Below are positions 8,649 to 18,784 of a DNA stretch of 64,000 bases, one piece after another; within the stretch, counting starts at the first letter, position 1, and every line of letters starts with the position of its first letter. The stretch lies in the NCBI RefSeq assembly GCF_003570905.1, contig NZ_QXJM01000027.1:124001-188000 (forward strand), read 5' to 3'. This DNA is from Cohnella faecalis (GTDB taxonomy: Bacteria > Bacillota > Bacilli > Paenibacillales > Paenibacillaceae). Under the pieces are notes generated by a model. It was not told where the DNA came from, did no database searches, and worked only from the letters and a program-made list of their open reading frames with translations. The translations under genes were made by a program, and so were the position numbers.

Positions 8649-10136
8649 ATGAATTTGCACGAACTATCGCAGCAGCTGCTCGTCTACCGGATCGAAGGCG
8701 ACGGCCATACGGTCGTTAGTCGTCTGGAGACCGACTCGCGCAAGGCCAAGCAGGGCGATCTGTTCTTCTGCTTGCCCGGCCATACGGTCGACGGACACGA
8801 TTACGCGCCGCTTGCGGTACGGTCGGGAGCCGCCGCATTGGTCGTCTCCAGACAGCTTCCTCTGCCTGTTCCGCAGCTCGTCGTTCCGGATACCCGTCAC
8901 GCGCTCGCGGCATTGGTCGATTATTTTTACGGCAGACCTTCAGATAGCTTGCGCCCGATCGGGATTACCGGTACGAACGGGAAGACGACGATTACCTATT
9001 TGATCGAACGGATTTTGACGGACGCGGGCATTCCGACCGGCGTCATCGGCACGATCGAGACTCGCTACGCCGGACAAAGCTTCCCGATGTCGGGGACGAC
9101 TCCCGACGTTCTGGAGCTTCAGCGAATTTTCCGTTCTATGATAGACGCGGGAACGAGCCGCGCCGTTATGGAGGTATCCTCGCATGCTCTTGAGCAGGGA
9201 CGGGTGAAAGGAACCCGTTTTCGCACCGCCATATTTACGAATTTGACGCAAGACCATCTCGACTATCACGGAACGATGGAAAACTACGAGGCTGCCAAAG
9301 GATTGTTCTTCTCCCGGCTCGGCAACCGGTTCGAGGACGATCCGGCGAGCCGCGCCTTCGCCGTGCTCAACGCGGACGACGACGCATCGCAAAGATTCGC
9401 CAAACTGACGGCCGCGGAGGTCGTCACTTACGGGATCGACAAGGACGCCCACGTTCGGGCGCATGACGTTGCCATTTCCTCCAGCGGCACTTCCTTTACG
9501 TTGGAAACCGTAAGAGGAACGAGGGAAGTAAACTTGCGCCTGGTCGGCAAGTTCAACGTATACAACGCGCTTGCCTCGCTGGCGGCGGCATGGTGCGAAG
9601 GCATCGATCTGGATCGCGCCGTTGAGAGCTTGGAGCGGATTCCGGGCGTTCCCGGGCGGGTGGAGGCGGTGGACGAGGGGCAGCCCTTCGCGGTCGTCGT
9701 CGATTACGCGCATACGCCGGACGGCTTGGAGAACGTGCTGCGAGCCGTGCGGGAAATCGCGAAGGGGCGCGTTATCGCCGTGTTCGGCTGCGGCGGCGAC
9801 CGGGATCGGACGAAACGGCCGATTATGGGCCGCATCGCTTCGGAGCTTGCCGACGTCCTGATCGTGACGAGCGACAACCCGCGGACAGAGGAACCGGTCG
9901 CGATATTGGCCGATATCGAGGCGGGACTCGTCCAGGCCGCAGTGCCGAAAGACCGCTATACGCTTGAGCCCGACCGCCGGGCGGCGATCGAAAAAGCGGT
10001 TGAAATGGCAAGCCCCCGCGATGTAGTATTGATTGCGGGGAAAGGCCACGAAACGTATCAAGACATCGGCGGCGTCAAGCACGATTTCGACGATCGCCTA
10101 GTAGCGCGAAGCGCCATAAGGAGTCTGAACAAGTGA
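8649..10136 (+). CDS. murE: UDP-MurNAc-L-Ala-D-Glu:meso-diaminopimelate ligase MurE
   Basis: A 495-residue ATP-dependent Mur ligase that adds the third peptide residue to the peptidoglycan precursor in the cytoplasm. The ATP-binding loop GTNGKTT lies at about 107-113. The DNPR motif at 409-412 is the signature of ligases that select meso-diaminopimelate rather than lysine, so the organism has DAP-type peptidoglycan. The start ATG has TTAGGAGG upstream; the longer frame from 8589 has no such site. Its stop overlaps the start of murF, implying translational coupling. Confidence 0.96.
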   Translation: MNLHELSQQLLVYRIEGDGHTVVSRLETDSRKAKQGDLFFCLPGHTVDGHDYAPLAVRSGAAALVVSRQLPLPVPQLVVPDTRHALAALVDYFYGRPSDSLRPIGITGTNGKTTITYLIERILTDAGIPTGVIGTIETRYAGQSFPMSGTTPDVLELQRIFRSMIDAGTSRAVMEVSSHALEQGRVKGTRFRTAIFTNLTQDHLDYHGTMENYEAAKGLFFSRLGNRFEDDPASRAFAVLNADDDASQRFAKLTAAEVVTYGIDKDAHVRAHDVAISSSGTSFTLETVRGTREVNLRLVGKFNVYNALASLAAAWCEGIDLDRAVESLERIPGVPGRVEAVDEGQPFAVVVDYAHTPDGLENVLRAVREIAKGRVIAVFGCGGDRDRTKRPIMGRIASELADVLIVTSDNPRTEEPVAILADIEAGLVQAAVPKDRYTLEPDRRAAIEKAVEMASPRDVVLIAGKGHETYQDIGGVKHDFDDRLVARSAIRSLNK

Positions 10137-11539
10137 TGCAAGCCAAATTGCGGGATGTCGCGGCATGGAGCGGAGGTTTCGCGGGAGATGCCGCCGGAGA
10201 CACGCTTCTGACGGGAGTCTCGACCGATACGCGCACGATCAAGCCGGGGCAATTGTTCGTACCTCTCGTAGGAGAGCGGTTCGACGGCCACGACTATTTG
10301 AATGCCGCCATAGCGGCGGGGGCGGCTGCCGCGTTATGGCAGCGAAGCCGTCCGGTACCCGCTGACCCGGGCGTTCCTCTTATTCTGGTCAACGATACGC
10401 TGGACGCATTGCAGACGCTGGCCAGCAGTTATCTCGAGACTCTAGGGGCGAGGGTCGTATCCGTTACCGGAAGCAACGGGAAGACGACGACGAAGGATCT
10501 TGTATCCTCCGTATTGGCCGTCCGGTACAACGTTCATAAGACCGAGGGCAACTTCAATAATCATATCGGCTTGCCGCTGACGATTTTGCGGGCATCGCCG
10601 GATACCGAGGTTCTCGTGCTGGAGAAGGGCATGAGCGGCTTCGGGGAAATCGCGAAGCTATGCTCTATCGCCCAGCCGGACGTTGCGATTGTTACGAATA
10701 TAGGAGAATCCCATCTTCTTCAGCTAGGAACGAGAAACGGAATCGCCAGGGCGAAGCTTGAAATCGCCGCAGGGCTCAAGTCGGGCGGCGTTCTCGTCAT
10801 GAACGGCGACGAGCCCCTGCTGGCCGAAGAGCTCGCGGGCATCAGCATGCCGGAAGGAGCGTCCGTGCTGACGTTCGGGGCGGGAGAGGGCAACGACTGG
10901 AGAGCGACGGACATCGAGGTGACGACGGAAGGCGCTGCATTCAATGCGGTCAAGGACGGAGTCGCCGCTGAATACCGCATACCGGTTCCGGGCAGGCACA
11001 ATGCCGTCAATGCGCTGGCTGCCGTTGCCGCAGGACGATTGTTCGGACTTTCAGCCGCCGATATTCGCGAGGGTCTCGCCTCCGCGAAGCTGACCGGCAT
11101 GAGAATAGAACGGTCTACAGCCAAGAACGGAGCCGTCATCCTGAACGATGCGTATAACGCGAGCCCTACCTCGGTAAGGGCGGCTATCGATCTTGTTGCG
11201 GGGCTTGACGGCTATAGCCGCAAGTGGATTGTGCTCGGAGACATGCTGGAGCTGGGCGGCGACGAAGCGGCGTATCACGCCGAAATCGGCCGTTACGTAA
11301 CTGCGGGCAAGGCGTACGCCCTATGGGCATACGGGCCGCTGTCGGCACATACGATTGAGCATGCGGGGCTTCCTTCGCAAGGCGAGGAAGCGACGGCGCG
11401 GCATTATACAGACAAGGAGCGGCTTGCAAGCGAGCTCTTGTCGGCGGTCGGTCCGCACGATTTGGTGCTTGTCAAAGCGTCGCGGGGAATGAAGCTGGAG
11501 CAAATCGTGACGGCGCTGCAGAAAGGAGCCGAAGGCTGA
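10136..11539 (+). CDS. murF: UDP-MurNAc-tripeptide:D-Ala-D-Ala ligase MurF
   Basis: A 467-residue Mur ligase that attaches D-Ala-D-Ala to complete the UDP-MurNAc-pentapeptide. It has the ATP-binding loop [10 protein letters not shown], the central-domain segment EGNFNNHIGLPLT and the motif NDAYNASPTS, all typical of MurF. The ATG at 10136 shares a base with the murE stop. A GTG three bases earlier (10133) is an equally usable start, and AAGGAG at 10118-10123 serves either. It is tightly coupled to murE upstream and mraY downstream. Confidence 0.95.
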   Translation: MQAKLRDVAAWSGGFAGDAAGDTLLTGVSTDTRTIKPGQLFVPLVGERFDGHDYLNAAIAAGAAAALWQRSRPVPADPGVPLILVNDTLDALQTLASSYLETLGARVVSVTGSNGKTTTKDLVSSVLAVRYNVHKTEGNFNNHIGLPLTILRASPDTEVLVLEKGMSGFGEIAKLCSIAQPDVAIVTNIGESHLLQLGTRNGIARAKLEIAAGLKSGGVLVMNGDEPLLAEELAGISMPEGASVLTFGAGEGNDWRATDIEVTTEGAAFNAVKDGVAAEYRIPVPGRHNAVNALAAVAAGRLFGLSAADIREGLASAKLTGMRIERSTAKNGAVILNDAYNASPTSVRAAIDLVAGLDGYSRKWIVLGDMLELGGDEAAYHAEIGRYVTAGKAYALWAYGPLSAHTIEHAGLPSQGEEATARHYTDKERLASELLSAVGPHDLVLVKASRGMKLEQIVTALQKGAEG

Positions 11540-11541
11540 TT

Positions 11542-12507
11542 ATGGACTATACATCGATCCTGTGGACCTTGGGTGTTTCCTTCGTGCTGGCGGTCTTGTT
11601 CGGGCCTTTATTCATCCCGATTTTGCGTCGCATGAAATTCGGCCAGCAAGTAAGGGAGGACGGTCCGCAGTCCCATTTGAAAAAACAAGGGACGCCGACG
11701 ATGGGCGGAGTCATCATCTTGCTAGCGCTGACTCTTTCCTATCTCAAGTTCGCCGATCACGACAGCCCGGCCTTCTGGGCTTTGCTCGTCGCTTGTCTCG
11801 GTTTCGGATTGGTCGGTTTTCTTGACGATTACATCAAGATCGCATTCAAGCGCTCGCTTGGCCTGACCGCCAAGCAGAAGCTGTTCGGACAGCTTTTGTT
11901 CGCCGTCATTTTTTGCGTTATTCTATATTCCATGGATCATAGCACCGCGATCGGCGTTCCGGGAACGGATTGGTCGGTCGATTTGAAGTGGGGCTATTAC
12001 TTGCTCGTCATCGTGATCTTCTTCGCTTCGAGCAATTCCGTCAATTTCACGGACGGGCTGGACGGTCTTTTGGCCGGGACAAGCGCCCTGGCGTTCGGAG
12101 CTTTCGCTCTGATCGCGGTGGAAGCGACGGAATCCCATTCGGCCGTATTTTCCGCGGCTGTCGTCGGAGCCGTGCTCGGCTTTCTAGTCTACAACAAGCA
12201 TCCGGCCAAAGTGTTCATGGGCGACAGCGGATCGCTCGGACTAGGCGGCGGCATCGCCGCGGTATCGATTCTGACGAAGACGGAGCTGCTGCTGGTCGTT
12301 ATCGGCGGCGTGTTCGTGTTCGAGATGCTGTCGGTCATTATTCAGGTAGCATCGTTTAAGACGAGGGGCAAACGGGTATTCAAAATGAGTCCCATTCATC
12401 ACCACTTCGAGCTGTCCGGATGGTCCGAATGGCGCGTCGTAACGACTTTTTGGGCAGCCGGTCTCGTGCTTGCGGGCGTCGGGCTGTTCCTGTACCGATT
12501 GAGCTGA
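11542..12507 (+). CDS. mraY: Phospho-MurNAc-pentapeptide translocase MraY
   Basis: A 321-residue polytopic membrane enzyme with about ten hydrophobic helices that transfers phospho-MurNAc-pentapeptide to undecaprenyl phosphate, making lipid I. Conserved cytoplasmic motifs are visible: KKQGTPTMGG near the N-terminus, FLDDYIK with the paired Asp residues, NFTDGLDGL, and the HHHFEL triple His near the C-terminus. Length is normal. It starts two bases after the murF stop, inside the continuous dcw operon. Confidence 0.97.
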   Translation: MDYTSILWTLGVSFVLAVLFGPLFIPILRRMKFGQQVREDGPQSHLKKQGTPTMGGVIILLALTLSYLKFADHDSPAFWALLVACLGFGLVGFLDDYIKIAFKRSLGLTAKQKLFGQLLFAVIFCVILYSMDHSTAIGVPGTDWSVDLKWGYYLLVIVIFFASSNSVNFTDGLDGLLAGTSALAFGAFALIAVEATESHSAVFSAAVVGAVLGFLVYNKHPAKVFMGDSGSLGLGGGIAAVSILTKTELLLVVIGGVFVFEMLSVIIQVASFKTRGKRVFKMSPIHHHFELSGWSEWRVVTTFWAAGLVLAGVGLFLYRLS

Positions 12508-12530
12508 TGACGTAAAGGGGCTATCGAGAA

Positions 12531-13966
12531 ATGAAGGAATTGCAGCAATACCGAGGACGCCGGGTCGTCGTTCTTGGGCTGGCCCGAAGCGGCGCGGCGG
12601 CCGCGAAGCTGTTCCAAGGCGCGGGGGCCATTGTAACCGTCAACGATCAAAAACCGCGGGAGCAATGTCCCGAAGCTTCGGAGCTCGAGGCTTTGGGCAT
12701 TTCTGTTGTGTGCGGAGGACATCCGGCGGATCTCGTTACGAGGGAGACGGCGCTGCTTGTTAAAAATCCGGGAATTCCCTACTCTGCGGACCCGGTCGTT
12801 CAGGCGGAGAGATTAGGAGTCGAAGTAGTGACCGAGGTGGAGGTTGCGGGCCGCATATCACCTGCGCCGATTATCGGCATCACCGGCTCCAACGGCAAAA
12901 CCACGACGACGACTCTGACGGGGGTGCTGCTCGAAGCGGCCGGTTTGTCGCCGATCGTAGCCGGCAACATCGGACGGCCGCTGTGCGAAGCCGCTCAGGA
13001 AATTTCCGGGACGGGATGGCTTGTGGCGGAGCTGAGCAGCTTTCAATTGAAAGGGACTGTAGACTTCCGGCCGCGCGTCGCTTGTCTGCTCAACGTGGCG
13101 GAAACTCATCTCGATTATCACGGGACGATGGAGGATTACGTCGTATCGAAGTCGAAGCTGTTCGAGAACCAGTCGGCTGCGGATGTTGCGATTTACAACG
13201 CGGATGACGAAACGTGCCTGCGTCTGTCGGAGACGATGTCGGGAAGGAAGTTTCCCTTCTCGCTCACGAAGCGGCTGGCGGCGGGGGTGTTCGTTGAGCC
13301 GCCGTATCCTTCGGTCAAGCCGGAGGGCGACGAGACCGACGAACCGAGATGGATCGTTCATCGTCAAGGGGACGGCGAGGACGCGAAGCGCTTGCTGCCC
13401 GTATCGGAGCTTGGCATACCGGGGCGGCATAACACCGCCAACGCGCTTGCTGCCGTCGCGATCGCCTTGTCGGCCGGAGCCGAGCCGTCGTCGCTCGCGG
13501 AGCCGCTTCGCCGGTTCCGCGGCGTGGAGCATCGGCTGGAATACGTCGGGCAGATTCGCGAGGTAGGCTATTACAACGATTCCAAAGCGACTAACCCGAT
13601 GGCGTCGACGATGTCGATATTGTCGCTGCCCGCTCCGCTCATTCTGATCGCGGGCGGTCTTGACAGAGGCTCGGACTATATGGAACTGCTACCGGTATTT
13701 CGCGACAGGCTTAAGGGAATCGTCGTGCTCGGGGAAACCCGGGAAAAGATTCGCAAGGTGGCGGAAGCGGCCGGTTTAACGGCGATCAAAACGGTCGAAC
13801 CTGAAGGTGACGCCGAAGCGACGCTGCGCCGGGCCGTGGAAGAAGCCGCGGGCATGGCCGAACCGGGGACACCGTCCTTCTGTCACCGGCCTGCGCGAGC
13901 TGGGACATGTTCCCGTCCTACGAAGTGCGAGGCCGCATGTTTAAGCAATCGGCGCATACGTTGTAG
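12531..13966 (+). CDS. murD: UDP-MurNAc-L-Ala:D-Glu ligase MurD (frameshifted)
   Basis: MurD adds D-glutamate to UDP-MurNAc-L-alanine. The frame from 12531 has the Rossmann-like N-terminus ([16 protein letters not shown]), the ATP loop GSNGKTTTT and the [10 protein letters not shown] motif. At the GGGG run at 13865-13868 one G appears to be missing. Restoring it yields the family C-terminus [16 protein letters not shown] and a stop at 13966, for about 478 residues. As read, the frame runs on as nonsense through spoVE to 15086. murD is essential and single-copy, so a consensus error is more likely than a real mutation. Confidence 0.9.
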
Positions 13967-14010
13967 AAGGGGGCTTGTCCCTACTTCTGCGAGTCCGAGG
14001 TGTCCGATTC

Positions 14011-15108
14011 ATGAACAAAACCCGCACCATTCCCGATATTTGGATGATCGCCGCTACGCTCGGCATTCTCGCGATCGGGGTCGTCATGGTATACAGCGCG
14101 AGCGCCGTGGCCGCTTTTCACGATTACGGGGATCCCTATTACTATGTGAAGCGACAGCTTATTTTCGCCGCGCTGGGGGTCGTTGCGATGTTCGTCACGA
14201 TGAACGTCGATTACCATATGCTGCGCAAATGGGCCTTGCCGGCTCTGCTCGTCTGCTTCGGCCTGCTGCTGCTCGTGCTCGTTCCCGGTATCGGGAATGT
14301 AAGAGGGGGAGCGCGAAGCTGGCTCGGAATCGGTTCGTTCGGCATCCAGCCTTCGGAATTTATGAAGCTTGCGATGATTTTGTTTTTAGCCAGGCTTTTG
14401 TCGGAACGGCAGCAGCTCATGCCGTCGTTCGCGAGAGGGCTGCTTCCGCCGCTCGGCATTCTGGGAACGGCATTCGGCCTCATTATGCTTCAACCGGATC
14501 TGGGTACCGGAGCCGTCATGATCGGCGCCGCTTTGCTCGTCATTTACGTGGCCGGCGCAAAGCTGTCCCACCTCGGCGGGCTCGCCCTCGTCGGCGCCGC
14601 CGGGTTCGGAGCGCTCATTGCGGCGGCGCCTTATCGTCTGCTCAGAATAACGGCCTTTCTCGATCCGTGGCAAGACCCGCTAGGAGCGGGCTACCAGTCG
14701 ATTCAATCGCTGTACGCGATCGGACCCGGCGGACTCGTCGGTCTCGGTCTCGGTATGAGCCGTCAAAAATACAATTATTTGCCCGAGCCGCAGACGGATT
14801 TTATTTTTTCCATCCTGGCCGAAGAGCTCGGCTTTATCGGCGGAGCGCTGCTTCTCGCGCTGTTCCTGCTTCTTATTTGGCGAGGCATGCGCACGGCCAT
14901 TACGATTACGGATCCGTTCGGCAGCTTGCTCGCATCGGGGATCGTCGGCATTTTCGCGGTTCAGGTGCTTATCAATATCGGAGTCGTAATCGGCATGATG
15001 CCGGTAACGGGAATCACGCTGCCGCTCGTCAGCTACGGAGGCTCGTCGCTGACGCTGCTGCTGACGGCGCTTGGCATTTTACTTAATTTATCCCGTCATG
15101 CGAGGTGA
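14011..15108 (+). CDS. spoVE: SEDS glycosyltransferase SpoVE/FtsW
   Basis: A 365-residue polytopic SEDS-family protein with about ten transmembrane helices, the peptidoglycan polymerase partner of a class B PBP. Its place between murD and murG is where spoVE lies in Bacillus subtilis, and spoVD is in the same cluster, so a spore cortex role is favoured, though the sequence alone does not exclude an FtsW role. Conserved pieces include GGARSWLGIG, QPSEFMKLA, and near the end VTGITLPLVSYGGSS. The ATG at 14011 follows GAGGTG at a good distance; an earlier TTG at 13975 is less likely. Confidence 0.9.
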   Translation: MNKTRTIPDIWMIAATLGILAIGVVMVYSASAVAAFHDYGDPYYYVKRQLIFAALGVVAMFVTMNVDYHMLRKWALPALLVCFGLLLLVLVPGIGNVRGGARSWLGIGSFGIQPSEFMKLAMILFLARLLSERQQLMPSFARGLLPPLGILGTAFGLIMLQPDLGTGAVMIGAALLVIYVAGAKLSHLGGLALVGAAGFGALIAAAPYRLLRITAFLDPWQDPLGAGYQSIQSLYAIGPGGLVGLGLGMSRQKYNYLPEPQTDFIFSILAEELGFIGGALLLALFLLLIWRGMRTAITITDPFGSLLASGIVGIFAVQVLINIGVVIGMMPVTGITLPLVSYGGSSLTLLLTALGILLNLSRHAR

Positions 15109-15113
15109 CGTTC

Positions 15114-16226
15114 ATGCGTGTCGTGTTGACCGGTGGAGGCACCGGAGGTCATATTTATCCTGCGCTGGCCATTGGCCGCGATATTAAGGAACGGGAGCCG
15201 GATTCGTCCTTCCTGTACATCGGAGCTCTGAGGGGGCTGGAGAGCCGAATCGTTCCGCAGCAAGGCATCCCTTTCGAAGCGATCCACATTACCGGCTTTA
15301 GGAGATCGCTGTCGTTCGAGAACGTACGGACAGTAATGCGGTTTTGGCAAGGGGTGCGGCGTTCGAAGGCGCTGCTGAAAAAATTCAAGCCGGACGTCGT
15401 CGTCGGCACCGGAGGATATGTGTGCGGTCCCGTCGTCTACGCGGCGGCGAAGCTCGGCATTCCGACGGTCATTCACGAGCAGAATGTCGTACCCGGCCTT
15501 ACCAATCATTTTTTGAGCCGCTATGTGAAAGGCGTGGCCGTCAGCTTTGCGGAATCGAAGCCGCATTTCGCCAAATGCCCGGACGTCGTTCATGCCGGAA
15601 ATCCGTGCGCGTCGGCCGTTCTTCGAGCGGACCGCAAGCAAGGCTTTGCTTCGCTCGGACTGGCTCCCGAGACGCCGTTCGTCGTCGTCGTCGGCGGAAG
15701 CGGCGGGGCCAAAGCGCTGAACGAGGCGGCTGTCCGAATGTCGCCCGCGCTCTCTGCATTGCCGGACGTACATGTCGTAATCGTCACGGGAGAACGGTTC
15801 TATGAAGAGACCAAGGCGCGAATCGAAGGACTGGCGTCTTCTTCGCAAAGCCGAATTCATGTACTGCCTTATTTGCACAACATGCCGGAAGTATTGGCGG
15901 CGGCCTCGCTGGTCGTGAGCCGCGCCGGCGCTTCGCTGGTCGCGGAAATAACGGCGATCGGCGTCCCTTCGATATTGGTGCCGTCGCCGAACGTAACGAA
16001 CAACCATCAGGAGCCGAACGCCCGAAGCGTCGCCGACGCGGGCGCGGGCGAAATGATTCTGGAGCGCGAGCTGACCGGCGACGCGCTTTTCGAACGGATT
16101 TCCGCCATTATGGGGGATTCCGATCGGCGCGCGGCGATGTCCAAAGCGTCGCGGTCCCTCGGCATGCCGGAAGCGGCGGCCGCCATATACGAGCAAATCC
16201 GCCGGGTTACCCGGCAGCAACGATAA
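15114..16226 (+). CDS. murG: Lipid II synthase, GlcNAc transferase MurG
   Basis: A 370-residue GT28 glycosyltransferase acting on the inner face of the membrane, where it adds GlcNAc to lipid I to form lipid II. The N-terminal loop TGGGTGGHIYPALA and the second G-loop VVGGSGGAKALN are both present, along with the C-domain donor-binding region ending in TNNHQEPNA. The ATG at 15114 has GAGGTG six bases upstream. A GTG at 15105 is formed by that ribosome binding site itself and is rejected. The gene follows the spoVE stop directly. Confidence 0.95.
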   Translation: MRVVLTGGGTGGHIYPALAIGRDIKEREPDSSFLYIGALRGLESRIVPQQGIPFEAIHITGFRRSLSFENVRTVMRFWQGVRRSKALLKKFKPDVVVGTGGYVCGPVVYAAAKLGIPTVIHEQNVVPGLTNHFLSRYVKGVAVSFAESKPHFAKCPDVVHAGNPCASAVLRADRKQGFASLGLAPETPFVVVVGGSGGAKALNEAAVRMSPALSALPDVHVVIVTGERFYEETKARIEGLASSSQSRIHVLPYLHNMPEVLAAASLVVSRAGASLVAEITAIGVPSILVPSPNVTNNHQEPNARSVADAGAGEMILERELTGDALFERISAIMGDSDRRAAMSKASRSLGMPEAAAAIYEQIRRVTRQQR

Positions 16227-16534
16227 ATTCGAACGGAATGCTCTTCATCGGGCGATGCGGCTGAGGGATGGGCAATGGGCATTTGTCACACCCCCTTGCA
16301 GCCTGACATAAGATACAGCGTGATCGTGACTGCCGAACTTGTTCTCGCGCCGGCGAGACCGACAGCGACACACGCGCCGGATGAAGGCTGCCGTTTCTTC
16401 ACGGAACGGCTGACATTCCTGTAATTGCACAGCGGGCCGATTTCGGCGCCGCGATTGAAATCGTCCCGTTCTGTCGACGAGGGCCGATTTCGGCGCGGCG
16501 ACCCGGATTCGGGCACGCCAAGGAGGAAACTTTC
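16227..16534. other. Structured murG-murB intergenic region
   Basis: About 308 bases with no supported gene. It contains an inverted repeat (GCCGTT / AACGGC, about 16390-16412) and, further on, two copies of a 16-bp dyad-bearing direct repeat. Open frames on both strands are short and lack ribosome binding sites. It may carry a promoter or regulatory sites for murB and the downstream genes. A GGAGG ribosome binding site for murB lies at its end. Confidence 0.5.
16434..16496. repeat. Two identical 16-bp repeats, each with an internal dyad
   Basis: GGGCCGATTTCGGCGC occurs at 16434-16449 and again at 16481-16496, 47 bases apart start to start. Each copy contains the palindrome GCCGA-TT-TCGGC. 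Twin operators for a dimeric repressor are possible, but so is a chance remnant of a local duplication. Confidence 0.6.
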
Positions 16535-17440
16535 ATGCAGCAATTGACCGCGGAGCTGGAACACGCCGGGGTAGGGCGCGTGTGGACGAACGAACCGCTC
16601 GCCAATCATACGACCTGGAAAATCGGCGGGCCTGCGGACGTGCTGATCATTCCCGATGACGAGGAACAGCTCGCTGCTGCGCTGGCTGTCCTTCATAGCC
16701 GGGGAGTTCCGTGGACCATGCTCGGCAGGGGGTCCAATACGCTCGTCTCCGACAAAGGGGTTCGCGGCGCCGTTATCAAGCTTGGTGACGGCTTCGGGGG
16801 GCTTCGCTTCGAAGGAAACGCGGCGCAAGCGGGCGCGTCGTATTCGTTCATCAAGCTATCGGTTATGTCCGGCAAGGAAGGGCTGACCGGGCTGGAGTTC
16901 GCGGGAGGAATTCCCGGCACGGTGGGCGGTGCCGTCTATATGAACGCCGGTGCGCACGGTTCGGACGTATCACGTGTTTTCAAGTCGGCCGATATCGTCT
17001 GGGAAGACGGGAGCATGGCGACTCTCGGCAAGGAAGAGATGGCATTCTCGTACCGGCATTCCGTACTTCAGGAACGACGGGGAATTGTGACGAGGGCCGT
17101 GCTTGAGCTTGCGCCGGGAGACCGCAAGGAAATCGCCGCGGCGATGGCTTCCTACAAGGATCGCAGGCTGCGCACGCAGCCGCTGCAGATGGCTTGTGCG
17201 GGCAGCGTATTCCGCAACCCGCCGAACGATCATGCCGCAAGGCTGATCGAAGCGGCCGGGCTCAAGGGGGCTCGCGAAGGCGGGGCCGAGGTTTCCTTGC
17301 TGCACGCCAACTTTATCGTTAACCATGGCGGAGCGACGGCCGAGGACGTTCTAAAGCTCATCCAACGGGTACAGGGCGCCATCGCAGACCGCTTCGGAAT
17401 TGATCTGGTGCCGGAGGTTCTCTTGATGGGTGAGCGATAA
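16535..17440 (+). CDS. murB: UDP-N-acetylenolpyruvoylglucosamine reductase MurB
   Basis: A 301-residue FAD-dependent reductase that turns UDP-GlcNAc-enolpyruvate into UDP-MurNAc. The FAD-binding region shows NHTTWKIGGPAD, LGRGSNTLVSD and GLEFAGGIPGTVGGAVYMNAGAHG, the catalytic Ser lies in CAGSVFRNP, and the C-terminal Glu is in PEVLLMGE. The layout is that of the shorter type II MurB found in Bacillota. The ATG follows AAGGAGG. It is separated from murG by a 308-base region, so it may have its own promoter. Confidence 0.95.
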   Translation: MQQLTAELEHAGVGRVWTNEPLANHTTWKIGGPADVLIIPDDEEQLAAALAVLHSRGVPWTMLGRGSNTLVSDKGVRGAVIKLGDGFGGLRFEGNAAQAGASYSFIKLSVMSGKEGLTGLEFAGGIPGTVGGAVYMNAGAHGSDVSRVFKSADIVWEDGSMATLGKEEMAFSYRHSVLQERRGIVTRAVLELAPGDRKEIAAAMASYKDRRLRTQPLQMACAGSVFRNPPNDHAARLIEAAGLKGAREGGAEVSLLHANFIVNHGGATAEDVLKLIQRVQGAIADRFGIDLVPEVLLMGER

Positions 17441-17456
17441 GGAAGAGGTGAACCCC

Positions 17457-18738
17457 TTGGACAAACTGGTGATTGAAGGCGGAAAGCCGCTTTCGGGCAC
17501 CATTCGCATCCACGGAGCCAAAAACGCCGCTTTGCCGATTTTGGCCGCAAGTCTGCTTGCCGAAGGATCCGTGAAGCTCCTCAACGTACCGCAGCTGCTG
17601 GACATCGACGTAATGCTCGATATATTGCGCAACTTGGGCTGCCGGGCGGAGCACGAGGAACAGACGGTGCTCCTGGACGGCGCGAATATCGCTTCGTCGC
17701 ATATTCCCGAGCCTTTGATGCGTCAAATGCGTTCCTCCGTCTTTTTGATGGGCCCGCTTCTCGCCAGATTCGGCGAGGTGCAGCTCTACCAGCCCGGAGG
17801 CTGCGCGATTGGCGAACGAAAAATCGATTTGCATTTGCGGGGCTTGCCGCCCTTGGCGCGGACATCGAAGAGAAGGGCAGCCGAATTGTATGCAAGGCCA
17901 AGAGGCTGACCGGCGCCGAAATTATTCTGGATTTTCCCAGCGTAGGCGCGACCGAGAATATAATGATGGCTGCCGTTCTGGCCAAAGGGCGCACGACAAT
18001 CGTCGGCGCCGCCCGCGAGCCGGAAATCCAGGATTTGCAGCGGTTTTTGAACGAGCTTGGCGCCAAAGTCCGGGGGGCGGTACAGACACGATTTTCATAG
18101 ACGGCGTCGACCGGCTCGAAGGCTGCGTCTTTGAGATTATTCCCGACCGTATCGTGTCGGGAACCGTCATGGTAGCAGCCGCTGCGACCCGAGGGGACGT
18201 GACGCTGGAAGGAGCGCATCCCGCTCATCTGACGTCGCTAATCCACGTGCTGAGGCGCGCCGGTGTTCAAATCGACGTCGGCGATGGTATAATGAAGGTC
18301 GGCGCATCGGGGCGGCTCAAAGCCGTCGATCGCGTCGTTACGTCTCCTTACCCCGCTTTTCCGACCGATCTCCAAGCTCAAGTGATGACCTTGCTTGCCC
18401 TGTCGGACGGCGTAAGCGTTATGAAGGAAACGATATTCGAAGGCCGCTTCAAGCATGTCGACGAATTGTGCCGCATGGGAGCGGACATCAGAGTCGATCT
18501 CAATCACGCCTTTATCCGCGGCGTGCCGCAGCTATACGGCACATCGGTGGAAGCGACCGATTTGCGCGCGGGAGCCGCGCTTGTCATCGCCGGACTCGCG
18601 GCGCATGGCCGTACGGTCGTCGAGCAAGTTCATCACATCGATCGCGGCTACGATCGGATCGAGGCGATGTTCAGCAAGTTGAACGGCGATATCGTGCGCG
18701 TAACGAACGAGAGCCTTAAGCTACAGGGTCAAAGGTAA
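17457..18738 (+). CDS. murA: UDP-GlcNAc 1-carboxyvinyltransferase MurA (two frameshifts)
   Basis: MurA transfers enolpyruvate from PEP to UDP-GlcNAc, the first committed step of peptidoglycan synthesis and the target of fosfomycin. The N-terminal [15 protein letters not shown] with its PEP-contacting Lys and the active-site Cys in [16 protein letters not shown] are visible. One G is missing near 17845 and another near 18073-18080. With both restored, the three pieces join into one protein of about 427 residues ending at 18738. The start is TTG at 17457, with GAAGAGGTG upstream, giving the family N-terminus MDKLVIEGG. Two missing G bases in one essential gene argue for consensus errors, though Bacillota often carry a second murA. 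Confidence 0.88.
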
Positions 18739-18756
18739 CGCATCCCGCCCAGCAGG

Positions 18757-18784
18757 CCGTCTCCCGCAGCGGGGACGTTTTTTG
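18757..18784 (+). terminator. Rho-independent terminator after murA
   Basis: A GC-rich hairpin (CGTCTCCCGC / GCGGGGACG) is followed by a T run. It suggests that divIB and the genes after it are transcribed at least partly from another promoter. Confidence 0.75.

Noticed and set aside
13967..15086. Long C-terminal extension of the murD frame
   Set aside because: It is an Arg/Ala-rich shadow of spoVE created by the frameshift at about 13866; the correct frame ends at 13966.
16275..16424. 49-codon ATG frame in the murG-murB gap
   Set aside because: It has no ribosome binding site and an unnatural composition, and it covers an inverted repeat.
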